Below are positions 51,462 through 60,253 of a stretch of DNA of 62,119 nt, in pieces. Position numbers and translations under genes: made by a program. Under the pieces are notes generated by a model that was given only the letters and a program-made list of their open reading frames with translations, was not told the origin of the DNA and did not search any database. Each line of letters starts with the position of its first letter. Position 1 is the stretch's first letter. The DNA comes from Sediminibacterium sp. (lineage in GTDB: Bacteria > Bacteroidota > Bacteroidia > Chitinophagales > Chitinophagaceae): assembly GCA_023263235.1 (NCBI GenBank), contig JALQXE010000021.1, positions 1 through 62,119 on the forward strand, given 5' to 3'.

Positions 51462-52898
51462 ATGCGCCCCCTCCCCATTCTTGGACAAGCAGGAAGTTTT
51501 AAAGATTTAAAAATTTGTGTTTTACAACCCGATTACTCAACCTCGGGAGTAGATTACCAATATTATGATCCAAAACGTGACTTGTCTAAAATAATGCCGG
51601 AAGCGATTATTGATCACATTTTCTTAAATAAATTAACTACTTATCAGCAATTAAAGCAGTTAAAGGAAAGAACCTACGATATATATATAAACCTCTGTGA
51701 AGGTTATTTGGAGTGGAAAGTGCCTTCCATTGATGTTATTACTAGTTTGGATTTATTAGAGCTTCCTTATACTGGACCCAGTGCTAATTTATATGACCCC
51801 GCAAAAACCATTATGAAATATTTGGCTTTTTGCGAAGACGTAAAAACTCCTGCACATATTTTAATTGAAACGGAAGAAGATTTTCATCAACTTCCAGGTA
51901 ATTTACAATTTCCTTTATTTGTAAAACCTGCTAAAGCTGGTGATAGTTTGGGAGTAGATGACGCGAGTAAAGCAAACAATGTGCAAGAATTAAATATAAA
52001 AGTCAAAAATATATTAGCAGAATTTGGTTCCGTATTGGTGGAAGAATATATAGAAGGTAGAGAGTTTACTGTTTTAGTGTGTGCCAATCCCGATGGAAAA
52101 ACTTGTACACGATTTACTCCTGTAGAATATATATTTCCCGAAGGTTTTGCCTTTAAAACCTATGCATTAAAAACTTCCGAATTGCACCCCAATGCAAATG
52201 TGCCAGTAACCAATCAGGTACTCGCAAAAAAATTACAAGATATTGCCGAACAAATTTTTATGTCTTTTAATGGGGTGGGTTATGGAAGAATGGATTTTAG
52301 AATGAACGATAAAGGAGAAATCTTTTTTTTAGAAATTAATTTTACATGCTCTGTTTTTTACGCTGAAGGTTATGAAGGTTCGGCCGATTATATATTACAA
52401 TATGATGGTGCAGGCCAACGCGGATTTTTAGAACGCATCATTATTGAGGGAATGGCGAGGTTTTATCGTAAGCAAAAAAAATATACCATCAAAGGCAATG
52501 CCATTGCAGGTTATGGAATGTATGCAAAATTTGATTTGCCTAAGGGAACACTACTTTTTAAAGGAGAAGAAAAAGCCCAACGTATTGTTACCAAAAAATA
52601 TGTAGACGATCATTGGGACGAGCGAGAAAAAAATTATTTTAGAAGATACGCCTATCCAATAGGGAATGATGTATATATTTTATGGGCATCAGAACCCGAG
52701 GAGTGGTCACCGCAAAATCATCATTGTGACGCGAATTGTGGATATGAAGGTTTAAATGTGTATACAAACAGAGACATAAAAAAAGGTGAAGAGCTTACAT
52801 TGGACTATGCACAATTTTTAGATCATACCATGGAGCCATTTCATTGTGCCTGTGGATATGAAAAATGTAGGGGTATCATAAAAGGACTTAAAAAGTAA
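51462..52898 (+). CDS. ATP-grasp ligase fused to a SET-domain methyltransferase
   Basis: A 478-residue fusion. Residues 1-335 are a second D-Ala-D-Ala-ligase-like ATP-grasp domain (FVKPAKAGDSLGVDD 153-167, EEYIEGREFTVLV 194-206, YGRMDFRMNDKGEIFFLEIN 274-293 with Asp278, Glu291, Asn293). Residues about 340-478 are a full SET domain: IAGYGMYAKFDLPKGTLLF, NHHCDANC (419-426), IKKGEELTLDYAQF (439-452) with the catalytic-type Tyr449, and a post-SET CxCxxxxC (Cys462, Cys464, Cys469) that would bind zinc. SET proteins methylate lysines. The order ligase-SET in a bacterium is unusual. Probably cytoplasmic. Co-transcribed with the ligase 1 base upstream and perhaps with the DUF1080 gene 47 bases downstream. 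Confidence 0.9.
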   Translation: MRPLPILGQAGSFKDLKICVLQPDYSTSGVDYQYYDPKRDLSKIMPEAIIDHIFLNKLTTYQQLKQLKERTYDIYINLCEGYLEWKVPSIDVITSLDLLELPYTGPSANLYDPAKTIMKYLAFCEDVKTPAHILIETEEDFHQLPGNLQFPLFVKPAKAGDSLGVDDASKANNVQELNIKVKNILAEFGSVLVEEYIEGREFTVLVCANPDGKTCTRFTPVEYIFPEGFAFKTYALKTSELHPNANVPVTNQVLAKKLQDIAEQIFMSFNGVGYGRMDFRMNDKGEIFFLEINFTCSVFYAEGYEGSADYILQYDGAGQRGFLERIIIEGMARFYRKQKKYTIKGNAIAGYGMYAKFDLPKGTLLFKGEEKAQRIVTKKYVDDHWDEREKNYFRRYAYPIGNDVYILWASEPEEWSPQNHHCDANCGYEGLNVYTNRDIKKGEELTLDYAQFLDHTMEPFHCACGYEKCRGIIKGLKK

Positions 52899-52945
52899 AA
52901 AAGCTTCACTGAAATTTTATTATATTCAATTATTAATTTAATACC

Positions 52946-53725
52946 ATGATGAAAAAAATAATTGCAAGCCTATTTTTTTGTGCTTGCATTACCCAAGTAG
53001 TAAAGGCGCAAGCTAAATATAAAAACTATCAAGATAGTATTACAGCTGAGGCTGAAAAATTAGAAATTTGGACAAACGTACCAGAAGTGAGTGCTGGAAA
53101 ATATATAAATGATGCTCCATCCGATGCAATTGTACTATACGATGGTAAAAGTTTTTCTGCTTTTCATGGACGTGATGGTAAACCTGTTGGATGGAAAATT
53201 GATCCGGATGGTGCTTTAACAGATGTTAAAGGAGCAGGGGATCTAATCACCAACGAATCCTTTGGGGACTGTCAATTGCACGTTGAATTTAGAACGCCTG
53301 CCATTGTGAAAGGTGCGGGCCAATCAAGAGGGAATAGCGGCATCTACTTAATGGGTTTATATGAAATTCAGGTACTAGATTCATATAAAAACCCAACCTA
53401 CTCAAATGGACAGGCTGCAGCAGTATACAAACAGCATATCCCTTTAGTGAATGCAAGCCGCCCTCCAGGACAGTGGCAGGCTTATGATATTATTTTTAAA
53501 GCCCCTGTATTTAAAGAAGATGGCAGCTTAGAAAAACCAGCCACAGTTACCGTTTTACATAATGGCGTTTTGGTACAAAATAATGTGACCATTAAAGGTC
53601 CAACTGACTGGGTTATGAAACCTGTTTATAAAAAACACGCTCCAAAATTGCCGCTGTTTTTTCAGGATCATGGCGATGATGGCAATCCAATTAGTTATCA
53701 AAATATTTGGATAAGACCTTTATAA
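52946..53725 (+). CDS. Exported DUF1080 (3-keto-disaccharide hydrolase-like) protein
   Basis: A 259-residue protein with a signal peptide ending at VVKAQ. The mature part is a DUF1080 domain, a concanavalin-like jelly roll: IVLYDGKSFSAFHGRDGKPV, GAGDLITNESFGDCQLHVEF, SRGNSGIYLMGLYEIQVLDS, and the end NPISYQNIWIRPL. Characterised DUF1080 enzymes hydrolyse 3-keto-glucosides and 3-keto-disaccharides. Here no 3-dehydrogenase gene is nearby, so the substrate is uncertain. It follows the ligase-SET gene by 47 bases and precedes the YwaF-like gene by 19 bases. Confidence 0.88.
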   Translation: MMKKIIASLFFCACITQVVKAQAKYKNYQDSITAEAEKLEIWTNVPEVSAGKYINDAPSDAIVLYDGKSFSAFHGRDGKPVGWKIDPDGALTDVKGAGDLITNESFGDCQLHVEFRTPAIVKGAGQSRGNSGIYLMGLYEIQVLDSYKNPTYSNGQAAAVYKQHIPLVNASRPPGQWQAYDIIFKAPVFKEDGSLEKPATVTVLHNGVLVQNNVTIKGPTDWVMKPVYKKHAPKLPLFFQDHGDDGNPISYQNIWIRPL

Positions 53726-53744
53726 AAGAATTAAATTTTACTGG

Positions 53745-54470
53745 ATGGGTAAAATGCATGCACATGAATTTATTGCGCCTTTCTCTCTTTTTTGGTGGGA
53801 GTGTATTTTATCGGTTGCATTTATAATATTCGCTCTCGTTCTTATTCCTCTGTATTGGAAAAATTTGAAACGTCGTAATTACGATTTATTTATTGCAGGT
53901 ATTTTATTATTGAATAATATTACCGAACATTGGTATAATTATTCTATTGGCTATTGGAATTTACAACAAAATTTACCTGTACATCTTTGTAGTATTACTA
54001 ATATTTTATGTATTGTCTTGCTCATAAACTATAAACAATGGATCGCTGAACTCGTTTATTATTGGGGCTTAGCGGGTGGAATTCAATCCTTGTTAACACC
54101 CGAATTTACGATAGGAATGGGTGGTTATAATTTTTATAGCTACTTTATAAATCACGGAGGTTTAATTTTAGTAGTAGCCTACATGATTGTACATTTTGAA
54201 TTTGTACCAAGACCTAAATCCTGGTTATGGACATTGGGGTATACACAACTATTAGCAATTGGAGTAGGCATTGTAAATTACTTTGTGCATGCCAATTATA
54301 TGTACCTATCAAAAAAGCCTCAGGTTAAAAATCCTTTTCTCATTGGAGAATGGCCTTATTATATTATTATTTTAGAAGCAGTAGCGCTCTTACATTTTTT
54401 TGTATTTTATCTGCCATTTTACTGGAGTAACAAAAAAAAGAATGCATTGGCTTTCACAAAAAATGCATAA
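53745..54470 (+). CDS. YwaF-like integral membrane protein (TIGR02206 type)
   Basis: A 241-residue protein with about six or seven membrane segments. Family features include NITEHWYNYSIGYWNLQQNL and the conserved PVHLCSITNILCIVLLINYK, followed by YYWGLAGGIQSLLTPEF. The family (YwaF in Bacillus) has no known function. It lies 19 bases after the DUF1080 gene on the same strand. An in-frame ATG at 53754 is an alternative start. Convergent to the HAD-like gene, with a 5-base gap between the stops. Confidence 0.85.
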   Translation: MGKMHAHEFIAPFSLFWWECILSVAFIIFALVLIPLYWKNLKRRNYDLFIAGILLLNNITEHWYNYSIGYWNLQQNLPVHLCSITNILCIVLLINYKQWIAELVYYWGLAGGIQSLLTPEFTIGMGGYNFYSYFINHGGLILVVAYMIVHFEFVPRPKSWLWTLGYTQLLAIGVGIVNYFVHANYMYLSKKPQVKNPFLIGEWPYYIIILEAVALLHFFVFYLPFYWSNKKKNALAFTKNA

Positions 54471-54475
54471 CTGCT

Positions 54476-54817
54476 CTATAATTCTTCGATTCTTTTTGCC
54501 TTGTCGTCAATTACTAAATCAAAATTAGGTTTTGTGGGTCCTCCATTGGGACAATAGCCTGTTATAAGATCATGGAATTTACAGCCCCATTTATTCAATT
54601 GAGACAATGTCAATTCCTTTAAATCTCTTTTAGAGCTTTCGCCCCTTCCTGTCCAATAGGTGATATGCCAACCTTCATCATAGAGCTTATTAATTTTAGC
54701 AATATTGTCAAAATTAGGCTCAGCTAGTTCATAAACGCGCTTATCCGAATAAAAACAAATGGTTTCATCAATATCAATTAAAGCTTTTTTTGAACCAAAC
54801 CTTTTGGACTCTATCAT
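54476..54817 (-). CDS. Small HAD-superfamily phosphatase-like protein
   Basis: A 113-residue single-domain protein with all HAD motifs in a short chain: motif I LIDIDETICF (Asp15, Asp17), motif II ITYWTGRG, and motif III/IV DLVIDDKAKRI near the C-terminus. Between them is NFDNIAKINKLYDEGWHITY, which matches the helix-strand core of the capless HAD phosphatases such as those of polysaccharide loci. The phosphoryl substrate is unknown. It is divergent from the second acylase gene, and a good -7 box lies in the shared region. Confidence 0.8.
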   Translation of the reverse strand: MIESKRFGSKKALIDIDETICFYSDKRVYELAEPNFDNIAKINKLYDEGWHITYWTGRGESSKRDLKELTLSQLNKWGCKFHDLITGYCPNGGPTKPNFDLVIDDKAKRIEEL

Positions 54818-54845
54818 TGTTATGTTGTTTATATAATAATACTTG

Positions 54846-54853
54846 CAAATTTA
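54846..54853 (-). promoter_or_regulatory. -7 promoter box of the HAD-like gene
   Basis: CAAATTTA on + reads TAAATTTG on -, a full match to TAnnTTTG, 28 bases before the start codon at 54817. The nearest TTG (read on -) is 25 bases away, a little far. Confidence 0.45.
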
Positions 54854-54893
54854 GATATTATCTATAAATTACCATCCTCAATTTTAAAACCAA

Positions 54894-56987
54894 ATGAAGC
54901 TATCATTTTTAAAAACTTTCACATTAATTACTGCTTTCATAATTTGTGTGTTTTCTAGCTATGCACAACTAAATAATAAACCGAATATTGATGTAAGCAA
55001 AATCAATATTGTAAGAGATTCCTTTGGTGTACCGCATATATTTGCCCCTACCGATCCAGAAGTTGCTTATGGATTAGCATGGGCGCATGCTGAAGACGAT
55101 TTTACTACGATTCAAACCTTAATGTTAACCGGCAAGGGAAAACTTGCCACTTATTTAGGTAAAAAAGGAGCACCTGTAGATTTTGTGGTGGGATTGCTAA
55201 ATACTAAAGCTACCGTTCAAGCACAGATTAATCAAATGGATCCTAAATTTTTACAACTCGTGAATGGCTATTTAATGGGATTAGAAGCATATGCAACTGC
55301 TCATCCAAAAGAAGTGCTAAACAAACATGTATTTCCCATTACTATTGAAGAATATTTATCTGCAACCGTTTTTTCAGTAGCCGTATTTTGTGGAGTTGAT
55401 AAAACTTTACCTAAAATTTTAAATGGTAGCATTCCTCAATTAGCAGGATTTACTGGAGAAGGAAGCAACACGTTTGCCATTCATGCTAATAAATCTACTT
55501 CAGGTGAAAATATGTTAGTGATTAACGCACATCAACCTATTGAAGGTGCCACTGCATTTTATGAGGCACATTTACAAAGCGAAGAAGGTTGGAATATTTT
55601 AGGGGGCTTATTTCCAGGAGCACCTTTAATTTTTCATGGCGTTACCCCTAATTTAGCTTGGGCACATACTGTTAATTTCCAGGATAAGATTGATGTATTT
55701 CAACTGCAAACAGATAAAGCACACCCAGGTGAATATAAAGTTGATGACAATTGGTTGAAACTTGAGAAAAGAAAAATAAAATTAAAAATTAAGGGAGTAC
55801 CCGTACCAATTTTTAAAACGGTTTACAATTCCATTTATGGGCCAACAGTAGCAACACCTACTGGACAATACTTTTCAATGCGTTTGCCATCCTTGATGGA
55901 CGCAGGTGCGCTTCAACAGTGGTATGCGATGAACCGAGCTACTAATTTTACAGGATTTAAAAAAGCACTAGAGCAAAATCATTTGCCTATGTTTAACATC
56001 ATGTATGCCGATAATAAGGATACCATATTTTATATTTCAAATGGTAAAATGCCTTATCGAAATCCAGATACGAGTTATCATTGGAATAGTACGGTTCCAG
56101 GTAATACAATGGCAACTTTATGGACAAAATTTAAGCCGCTCAATGAATTACCGCAACAAATGAACCCAGCAAGTGGGTATTTATTTAATACCAACCATTC
56201 TCCATTTTTAGCAACTGATACAAAAGAAAATTTAGATCCCAAAAAATTTGATGTAAATGATGGATATGAAACTTATCATAATAATAGAAGTCAACGCGCC
56301 AAGGATTTAATTGATCCTTTACAAAAAATTAGCTATGCCGACATTAAGCGAATTAAGTTTGACAGAAGTTTACCCGCAAAAATTTTATTCCCATATGGAT
56401 TTACTGCAGATAGTATATTTTTAGTTGATGAAAATAAATATCCTACCCTAGCACCCATTATTTCTGCTTTAAAAAATTGGGACCATGCTGCAGTTGCAGA
56501 AAGTAAAGGGGCGGCAATTTATAATATTGCCTATTATATAGTTCCACAAGTAATGGAAGGGCGAAAAAATGATAAGCTTACATTGCAAGAAGCTGTGATT
56601 GTATATGAAAAAATAGATGAATACCTTAAGAAGAATTTTGGTACCACCAATATCGTATTAGGTGATTTACAAAAATTAGTTCGTGGAGATGAAAGTTGGC
56701 CGCAAGGTGGCATGCCCGATGTATTAGCTGCAGTGATGAGTGAACCATACAAAAATGGAACACGCAAAATGAATAGTGGAGACGCTTATATAAATATTGT
56801 AAGCTTCCCAAAAGACGGAAGCCTACCACATATTGAGTCCATTAACACATTTGGAGCAAGTATGCATAAAGAAAGTCCTCATTTTGCTGACCAACGTGCC
56901 ATGTATCAAGCACAAATTTTAAAACCAATGACGCTAGATAAAAACCTGGTATTTAAAAACGCAGAAAAAATTTACCATCCCAATTAA
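54894..56987 (+). CDS. Penicillin acylase-family Ntn hydrolase 2
   Basis: A 697-residue exported precursor of the same family as the acylase at 47.1 kb, but not a close copy. The signal peptide ends at SSYAQ. The alpha part carries IVRDSFGVPHIFAPTDPEVA. The autocleavage site GEGSNTFAIHANK puts the nucleophile at Ser191. Then come INAHQPIEGATAFYEAHLQS and LAWAHTVNFQDKIDVFQLQT, which resemble the choloylglycine/acyl-homoserine-lactone acylase-like branch. Substrate not known. It is followed by a perfect hairpin terminator that lies inside the 3' end of the next gene. Confidence 0.9.
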   Translation: MKLSFLKTFTLITAFIICVFSSYAQLNNKPNIDVSKINIVRDSFGVPHIFAPTDPEVAYGLAWAHAEDDFTTIQTLMLTGKGKLATYLGKKGAPVDFVVGLLNTKATVQAQINQMDPKFLQLVNGYLMGLEAYATAHPKEVLNKHVFPITIEEYLSATVFSVAVFCGVDKTLPKILNGSIPQLAGFTGEGSNTFAIHANKSTSGENMLVINAHQPIEGATAFYEAHLQSEEGWNILGGLFPGAPLIFHGVTPNLAWAHTVNFQDKIDVFQLQTDKAHPGEYKVDDNWLKLEKRKIKLKIKGVPVPIFKTVYNSIYGPTVATPTGQYFSMRLPSLMDAGALQQWYAMNRATNFTGFKKALEQNHLPMFNIMYADNKDTIFYISNGKMPYRNPDTSYHWNSTVPGNTMATLWTKFKPLNELPQQMNPASGYLFNTNHSPFLATDTKENLDPKKFDVNDGYETYHNNRSQRAKDLIDPLQKISYADIKRIKFDRSLPAKILFPYGFTADSIFLVDENKYPTLAPIISALKNWDHAAVAESKGAAIYNIAYYIVPQVMEGRKNDKLTLQEAVIVYEKIDEYLKKNFGTTNIVLGDLQKLVRGDESWPQGGMPDVLAAVMSEPYKNGTRKMNSGDAYINIVSFPKDGSLPHIESINTFGASMHKESPHFADQRAMYQAQILKPMTLDKNLVFKNAEKIYHPN

Positions 56988-57010
56988 CAAAAATAAAATT
57001 AAAAGATATG

Positions 57011-57041
57011 AATAGTTACAGCCTCGCTGTAACTATTTTTT
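57011..57041 (+). terminator. Terminator of acylase 2, embedded in the 3' end of the next gene
   Basis: AATAGTTACAGC (57011-57022), loop CTC, GCTGTAACTATT (57026-57037), then T. It is a perfect 12-base-pair stem. The stop codon of the nucleotide-sugar dehydrogenase gene on - (57016-57018) falls in the left arm, so its last codons are part of the hairpin. Confidence 0.88.
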
Positions 57042-58287
57042 TATCCAACACCGCTTTAGTGTCAAACAAAATAGATTGAGTATTACTTTTTAATTTAGCA
57101 TAATCCAAGGATGTAAAAAAAGTATGTGCCACAGTAACAACAATGGCATCGTAGGTTTCAAGATCTGTGATTAACTGAATACCATGTTTTTCAAATACTT
57201 CAGCTGCATTAGCAAAGGGATCAAAAACAGACACTTCCATAAATTTGTTTTTTAAGAAGTGTACTATTTCAAAAACTTTTGAATTGCGAATATCAGGACA
57301 ATTTTCTTTAAACGTTACACCCAATAACAAAACCTTTGATCCTTTCACTGGCTTATCTATTTTTTCAAATAAGCGTATTAATTTTTCACCAATAAAATTA
57401 CTCATGGCATCATTTACTTTTCTGCCCGATAAAATCACTTGTGGTGAATGTCCAAGTTGTGTTGCTTTATAGGCTAAATAATAAGGATCAACGCCAATGC
57501 AATGCCCGCCAACTAAGCCTGGCTTAAAAGGTAAAAAATTCCATTTGGTAGCAGCTGCATCTAAAACTTCCTGTGTATCAATCCCCATTTTGTCAAATAT
57601 TAAAGCCAGCTCATTCACAAATGAAATATTAATATCACGTTGGGCATTTTCAATAGACTTAGATGCCTCTGCAATTTTTATACTCGATACAGGATATGTA
57701 CCAGCTTGAATAATACTTGCATACAATGCATTTACTTTATGGGCAGCTTCGGGTGTAGAACCAGCAGTAACTTTTTTAATTTTAATAAGGGTATTTACTT
57801 TGTCGCCAGGGTTAATTCTTTCAGGAGAATATCCTACAAAAAAATCTTCGTTATAAAGTAAACCACTCGTGCTTGCTAAAACCGGCACACAGTCCTCTTC
57901 GGTACAACCCGGATAAACGGTGCTTTCATAAATGACAAGATCTCCTTTTTTCAGTACTGACCCTATCATTTTGCTGGCATTCAATAAAGCAGTTAAGTCG
58001 GGTAATTTATGCGCATCAACAGGAGTAGGTACAGTGACTATATAAATAGTACAATTTTGTATAGAATTAATGGTTGCACTAAAAGTTAAATGAACAGCTT
58101 CCTTTATTTCAATACTACTGCATTGCAAGGTATCATCCTCTCCATTCAATAAGCTATTAACTCTATTTGCATTGATATCAAATCCAATGACAGGATATTT
58201 TTTCCCCAACTCAACAGCAAGTGGAAGACCCACATATCCTAAACCAATAATGGCAATGGGACCGTTGATATGGATTGAAGCACTCAT
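57016..58287 (-). CDS. Nucleotide-sugar dehydrogenase (TviB/WbpA-like UDP-hexosamine dehydrogenase)
   Basis: A 423-residue UDP-sugar 6-dehydrogenase. The NAD motif GLGYVGLPLAVELGKKYPV starts near residue 15. The catalytic cysteine is Cys263 in LVGGHCIGVDPYYL, and the third domain has LLGVTFKENCPDIRNSK. The overall form fits the TviB/VipA (UDP-N-acetylgalactosamine or -glucosamine) branch rather than UDP-glucose dehydrogenase. It should feed uronic acids into surface polysaccharide. No other glycan genes stand around it. ATG 58287 is chosen; an in-frame TTG at 58296 is less likely. Its 3' end shares the acylase 2 terminator. Confidence 0.87.
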   Translation of the reverse strand: MSASIHINGPIAIIGLGYVGLPLAVELGKKYPVIGFDINANRVNSLLNGEDDTLQCSSIEIKEAVHLTFSATINSIQNCTIYIVTVPTPVDAHKLPDLTALLNASKMIGSVLKKGDLVIYESTVYPGCTEEDCVPVLASTSGLLYNEDFFVGYSPERINPGDKVNTLIKIKKVTAGSTPEAAHKVNALYASIIQAGTYPVSSIKIAEASKSIENAQRDINISFVNELALIFDKMGIDTQEVLDAAATKWNFLPFKPGLVGGHCIGVDPYYLAYKATQLGHSPQVILSGRKVNDAMSNFIGEKLIRLFEKIDKPVKGSKVLLLGVTFKENCPDIRNSKVFEIVHFLKNKFMEVSVFDPFANAAEVFEKHGIQLITDLETYDAIVVTVAHTFFTSLDYAKLKSNTQSILFDTKAVLDKKIVTARL

Positions 58288-58310
58288 AGTGCTCAAAGTT
58301 AATGGACTCC

Positions 58311-59198
58311 TTAATGATGTCCATAATTTTTTTCACCTGCTTCAATTTTAACGGAAAGCCTATTTTGTTCAGGAGGTAAAGGGCAGGTAGCAAAAGCAGT
58401 AAAAGCGCATGGAGGATTATAGGCGTTGTTAAAATCTATAATGGTATTACCAGCTGCATCAGGCTTTGGAATGTCAATAAATCGCCCAGCACCATAGGTG
58501 GTTTTACCTGATGTTTGATCGGCGAAAACAATAAACAAATTAGGACCAGTTTCGTCTAAAACATCTAATGAATATTTTACGCCACTGATTTCAAAAATTA
58601 ATGTTCCAGCATTTTTTGAAGGTACTGTTTGACCAAGAACATTGGTAATCATTAAAAAGTCCTGCCTCGGCTGAATTAATTTGGCCTGAATCCGCCATTT
58701 AGATTGAACAGGAAAACGCTCAATCCCTTTAAAGCTTTGTAAAGTTTTAGCATTTAAATTCCTAAATCGAATGCCCACTTTATCTTCTCTTTTAATCACC
58801 ACCCAACTAAACTGTTCCCAATCCATTATCGCTTCCTTACCATTGAGGTCAAATACTTTATAAGATTTAGACAATTCAACCGGGATTTTATCAATTAATA
58901 TCGCGTTGGTTTTTCCATTTTCCCAAATCACTGAATCACCTTCATATATAAAATTGCCAAGCAAGGCAGGGAAAGACATATTATCATAATGACAGTCTGC
59001 ATCTTGTGCACTTCCAAAACTATTTTTTCCCTTATGCAGCCAAAACAATCCCTCTAAATTTAACCAACCATCAGGCTGTTTTAATGCTACAATACGTTTT
59101 TGATGCCATTGTTCTATTGAATTAAGGTAATCCAACTCCTGCGCATGTACATTGTTAAGGAAAGCAATTGCAAAAATTATATAAACAATCTTTTTCAT
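58311..59198 (-). CDS. Exported DUF1684 protein
   Basis: A 295-residue DUF1684 protein with a signal peptide ending at NNVHAQ. Family features are visible: LNLEGLFWLHKGKNSFGSAQ, FIDIPKPDAAGNTIIDFNNA, and NPPCAFTAFATCPLPPEQNR near the C-terminus, with Cys and Pro positions as in the family. No function is established. It is likely periplasmic. It starts 23 bases upstream of the nucleotide-sugar dehydrogenase and may be transcribed with it. A good promoter lies just upstream. Confidence 0.9.
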   Translation of the reverse strand: MKKIVYIIFAIAFLNNVHAQELDYLNSIEQWHQKRIVALKQPDGWLNLEGLFWLHKGKNSFGSAQDADCHYDNMSFPALLGNFIYEGDSVIWENGKTNAILIDKIPVELSKSYKVFDLNGKEAIMDWEQFSWVVIKREDKVGIRFRNLNAKTLQSFKGIERFPVQSKWRIQAKLIQPRQDFLMITNVLGQTVPSKNAGTLIFEISGVKYSLDVLDETGPNLFIVFADQTSGKTTYGAGRFIDIPKPDAAGNTIIDFNNAYNPPCAFTAFATCPLPPEQNRLSVKIEAGEKNYGHH

Positions 59199-59227
59199 AA
59201 TTAAACATTCAAATTATAGTCGAAATG

Positions 59228-59258
59228 CAAAACTACATAAATAATTAATGTCTACCAA
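59228..59258 (-). promoter_or_regulatory. Promoter of the DUF1684 gene
   Basis: Read on -, TTG (59258-59256), a 20-base spacer and TAGTTTTG (59235-59228), a full match to the Bacteroidota consensus in both box and spacing. The box ends 30 bases before the start codon at 59198. Confidence 0.65.
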
Positions 59259-59371
59259 AATGGTAGATTATATTATATATCAAAGTACTTGAAAATTTTA
59301 TTGTTTTGTCGTTATGCATCATTGGATAATCGTATCTTAGAACTAGGGAATTGAAAAATAAAAAATTACAG

Positions 59372-60250
59372 ATGAAAATTAAAATTGCTTTACTCTTTTT
59401 TGCAATGCTTAGTTTAATGACAGGTTTTTCTCAAGGAAAAATATTAACTAAGCAGGTTATTAAAAGCACAATTTTAAATAGAGATGTGCACTTTACTATT
59501 TATCTACCTGAAGGATACGAGACCCATCAAAGAACTTACCCCGTAACCTATTTATTACATGGATACGGTGATAGTGATGACGGTTGGATTCAGTTTGGTG
59601 AAATAAATCGTTTAGCGGATGCTGCTATAAAGGAAGGGAAAATTGCACCTATGCTTATTGTTACCCCCGACGGTTTTAAAAGTTTTTATATGAATGCTGC
59701 CGACGGTTCCATGAATTATGAAGATTTTTTTATTAAAGAACTTATACCTCATATAGAAAAAACATTTAAGGCTAAAACGGACAAAAGATTTAGAGGCATT
59801 GCAGGGCTTTCCATGGGCGGTTACGGAAGTTTATTGTATGCTTTAAAATATCCCAATATGTTTTCGGCCGCTGCTCCATTGAGCGCTGCTATATGGACCA
59901 ACGAAGATTATGAAAATATGAAAGAGGGTATGTACAATACTTATTTTGGTTCAAGTATAGGGAAAAATTTAAAGGGCAAAGAAAGGCTTACTCCTAATTG
60001 GCATGCTAATAGTATATTTAGCATAATTGATAAAAAAACTACCGATGAATTATCGGCCGTTAAATATTGGATTGATTGTGGAGATGATGATTTCTTAACT
60101 GTTGGTAACGCACAATTGCATATTGCACTTACGAATAAAAATGTGGCACATGAATTTAGAATGAAAGATGGTATTCACAGTTGGACTTATTGGAGAAATG
60201 GTGTAATTGATGCATTATCATTTATTAGTGATAATTTTAGAGCAAAGTAA
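59372..60250 (+). CDS. Exported esterase D-like alpha/beta hydrolase
   Basis: A 292-residue esterase of the esterase D/S-formylglutathione hydrolase-like family (also seen as feruloyl- or acetyl-xylan-type esterases). The signal peptide ends near MTGFSQ. Core motifs are VTYLLHGYGDSDDGWIQFGE (oxyanion region), GIAGLSMGGYGSLLYALKYP (nucleophile Ser in GLSMGG), WIDCGDDDFLTVGN (Asp) and GIHSWTYWR (His). ATG 59372 is chosen over the in-frame TTG 59351 because it starts the signal peptide. The ester substrate is unknown. The asparaginase-like gene follows after 3 bases, so the two form an operon. Confidence 0.88.
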   Translation: MKIKIALLFFAMLSLMTGFSQGKILTKQVIKSTILNRDVHFTIYLPEGYETHQRTYPVTYLLHGYGDSDDGWIQFGEINRLADAAIKEGKIAPMLIVTPDGFKSFYMNAADGSMNYEDFFIKELIPHIEKTFKAKTDKRFRGIAGLSMGGYGSLLYALKYPNMFSAAAPLSAAIWTNEDYENMKEGMYNTYFGSSIGKNLKGKERLTPNWHANSIFSIIDKKTTDELSAVKYWIDCGDDDFLTVGNAQLHIALTNKNVAHEFRMKDGIHSWTYWRNGVIDALSFISDNFRAK

Positions 60251-60253
60251 ATT

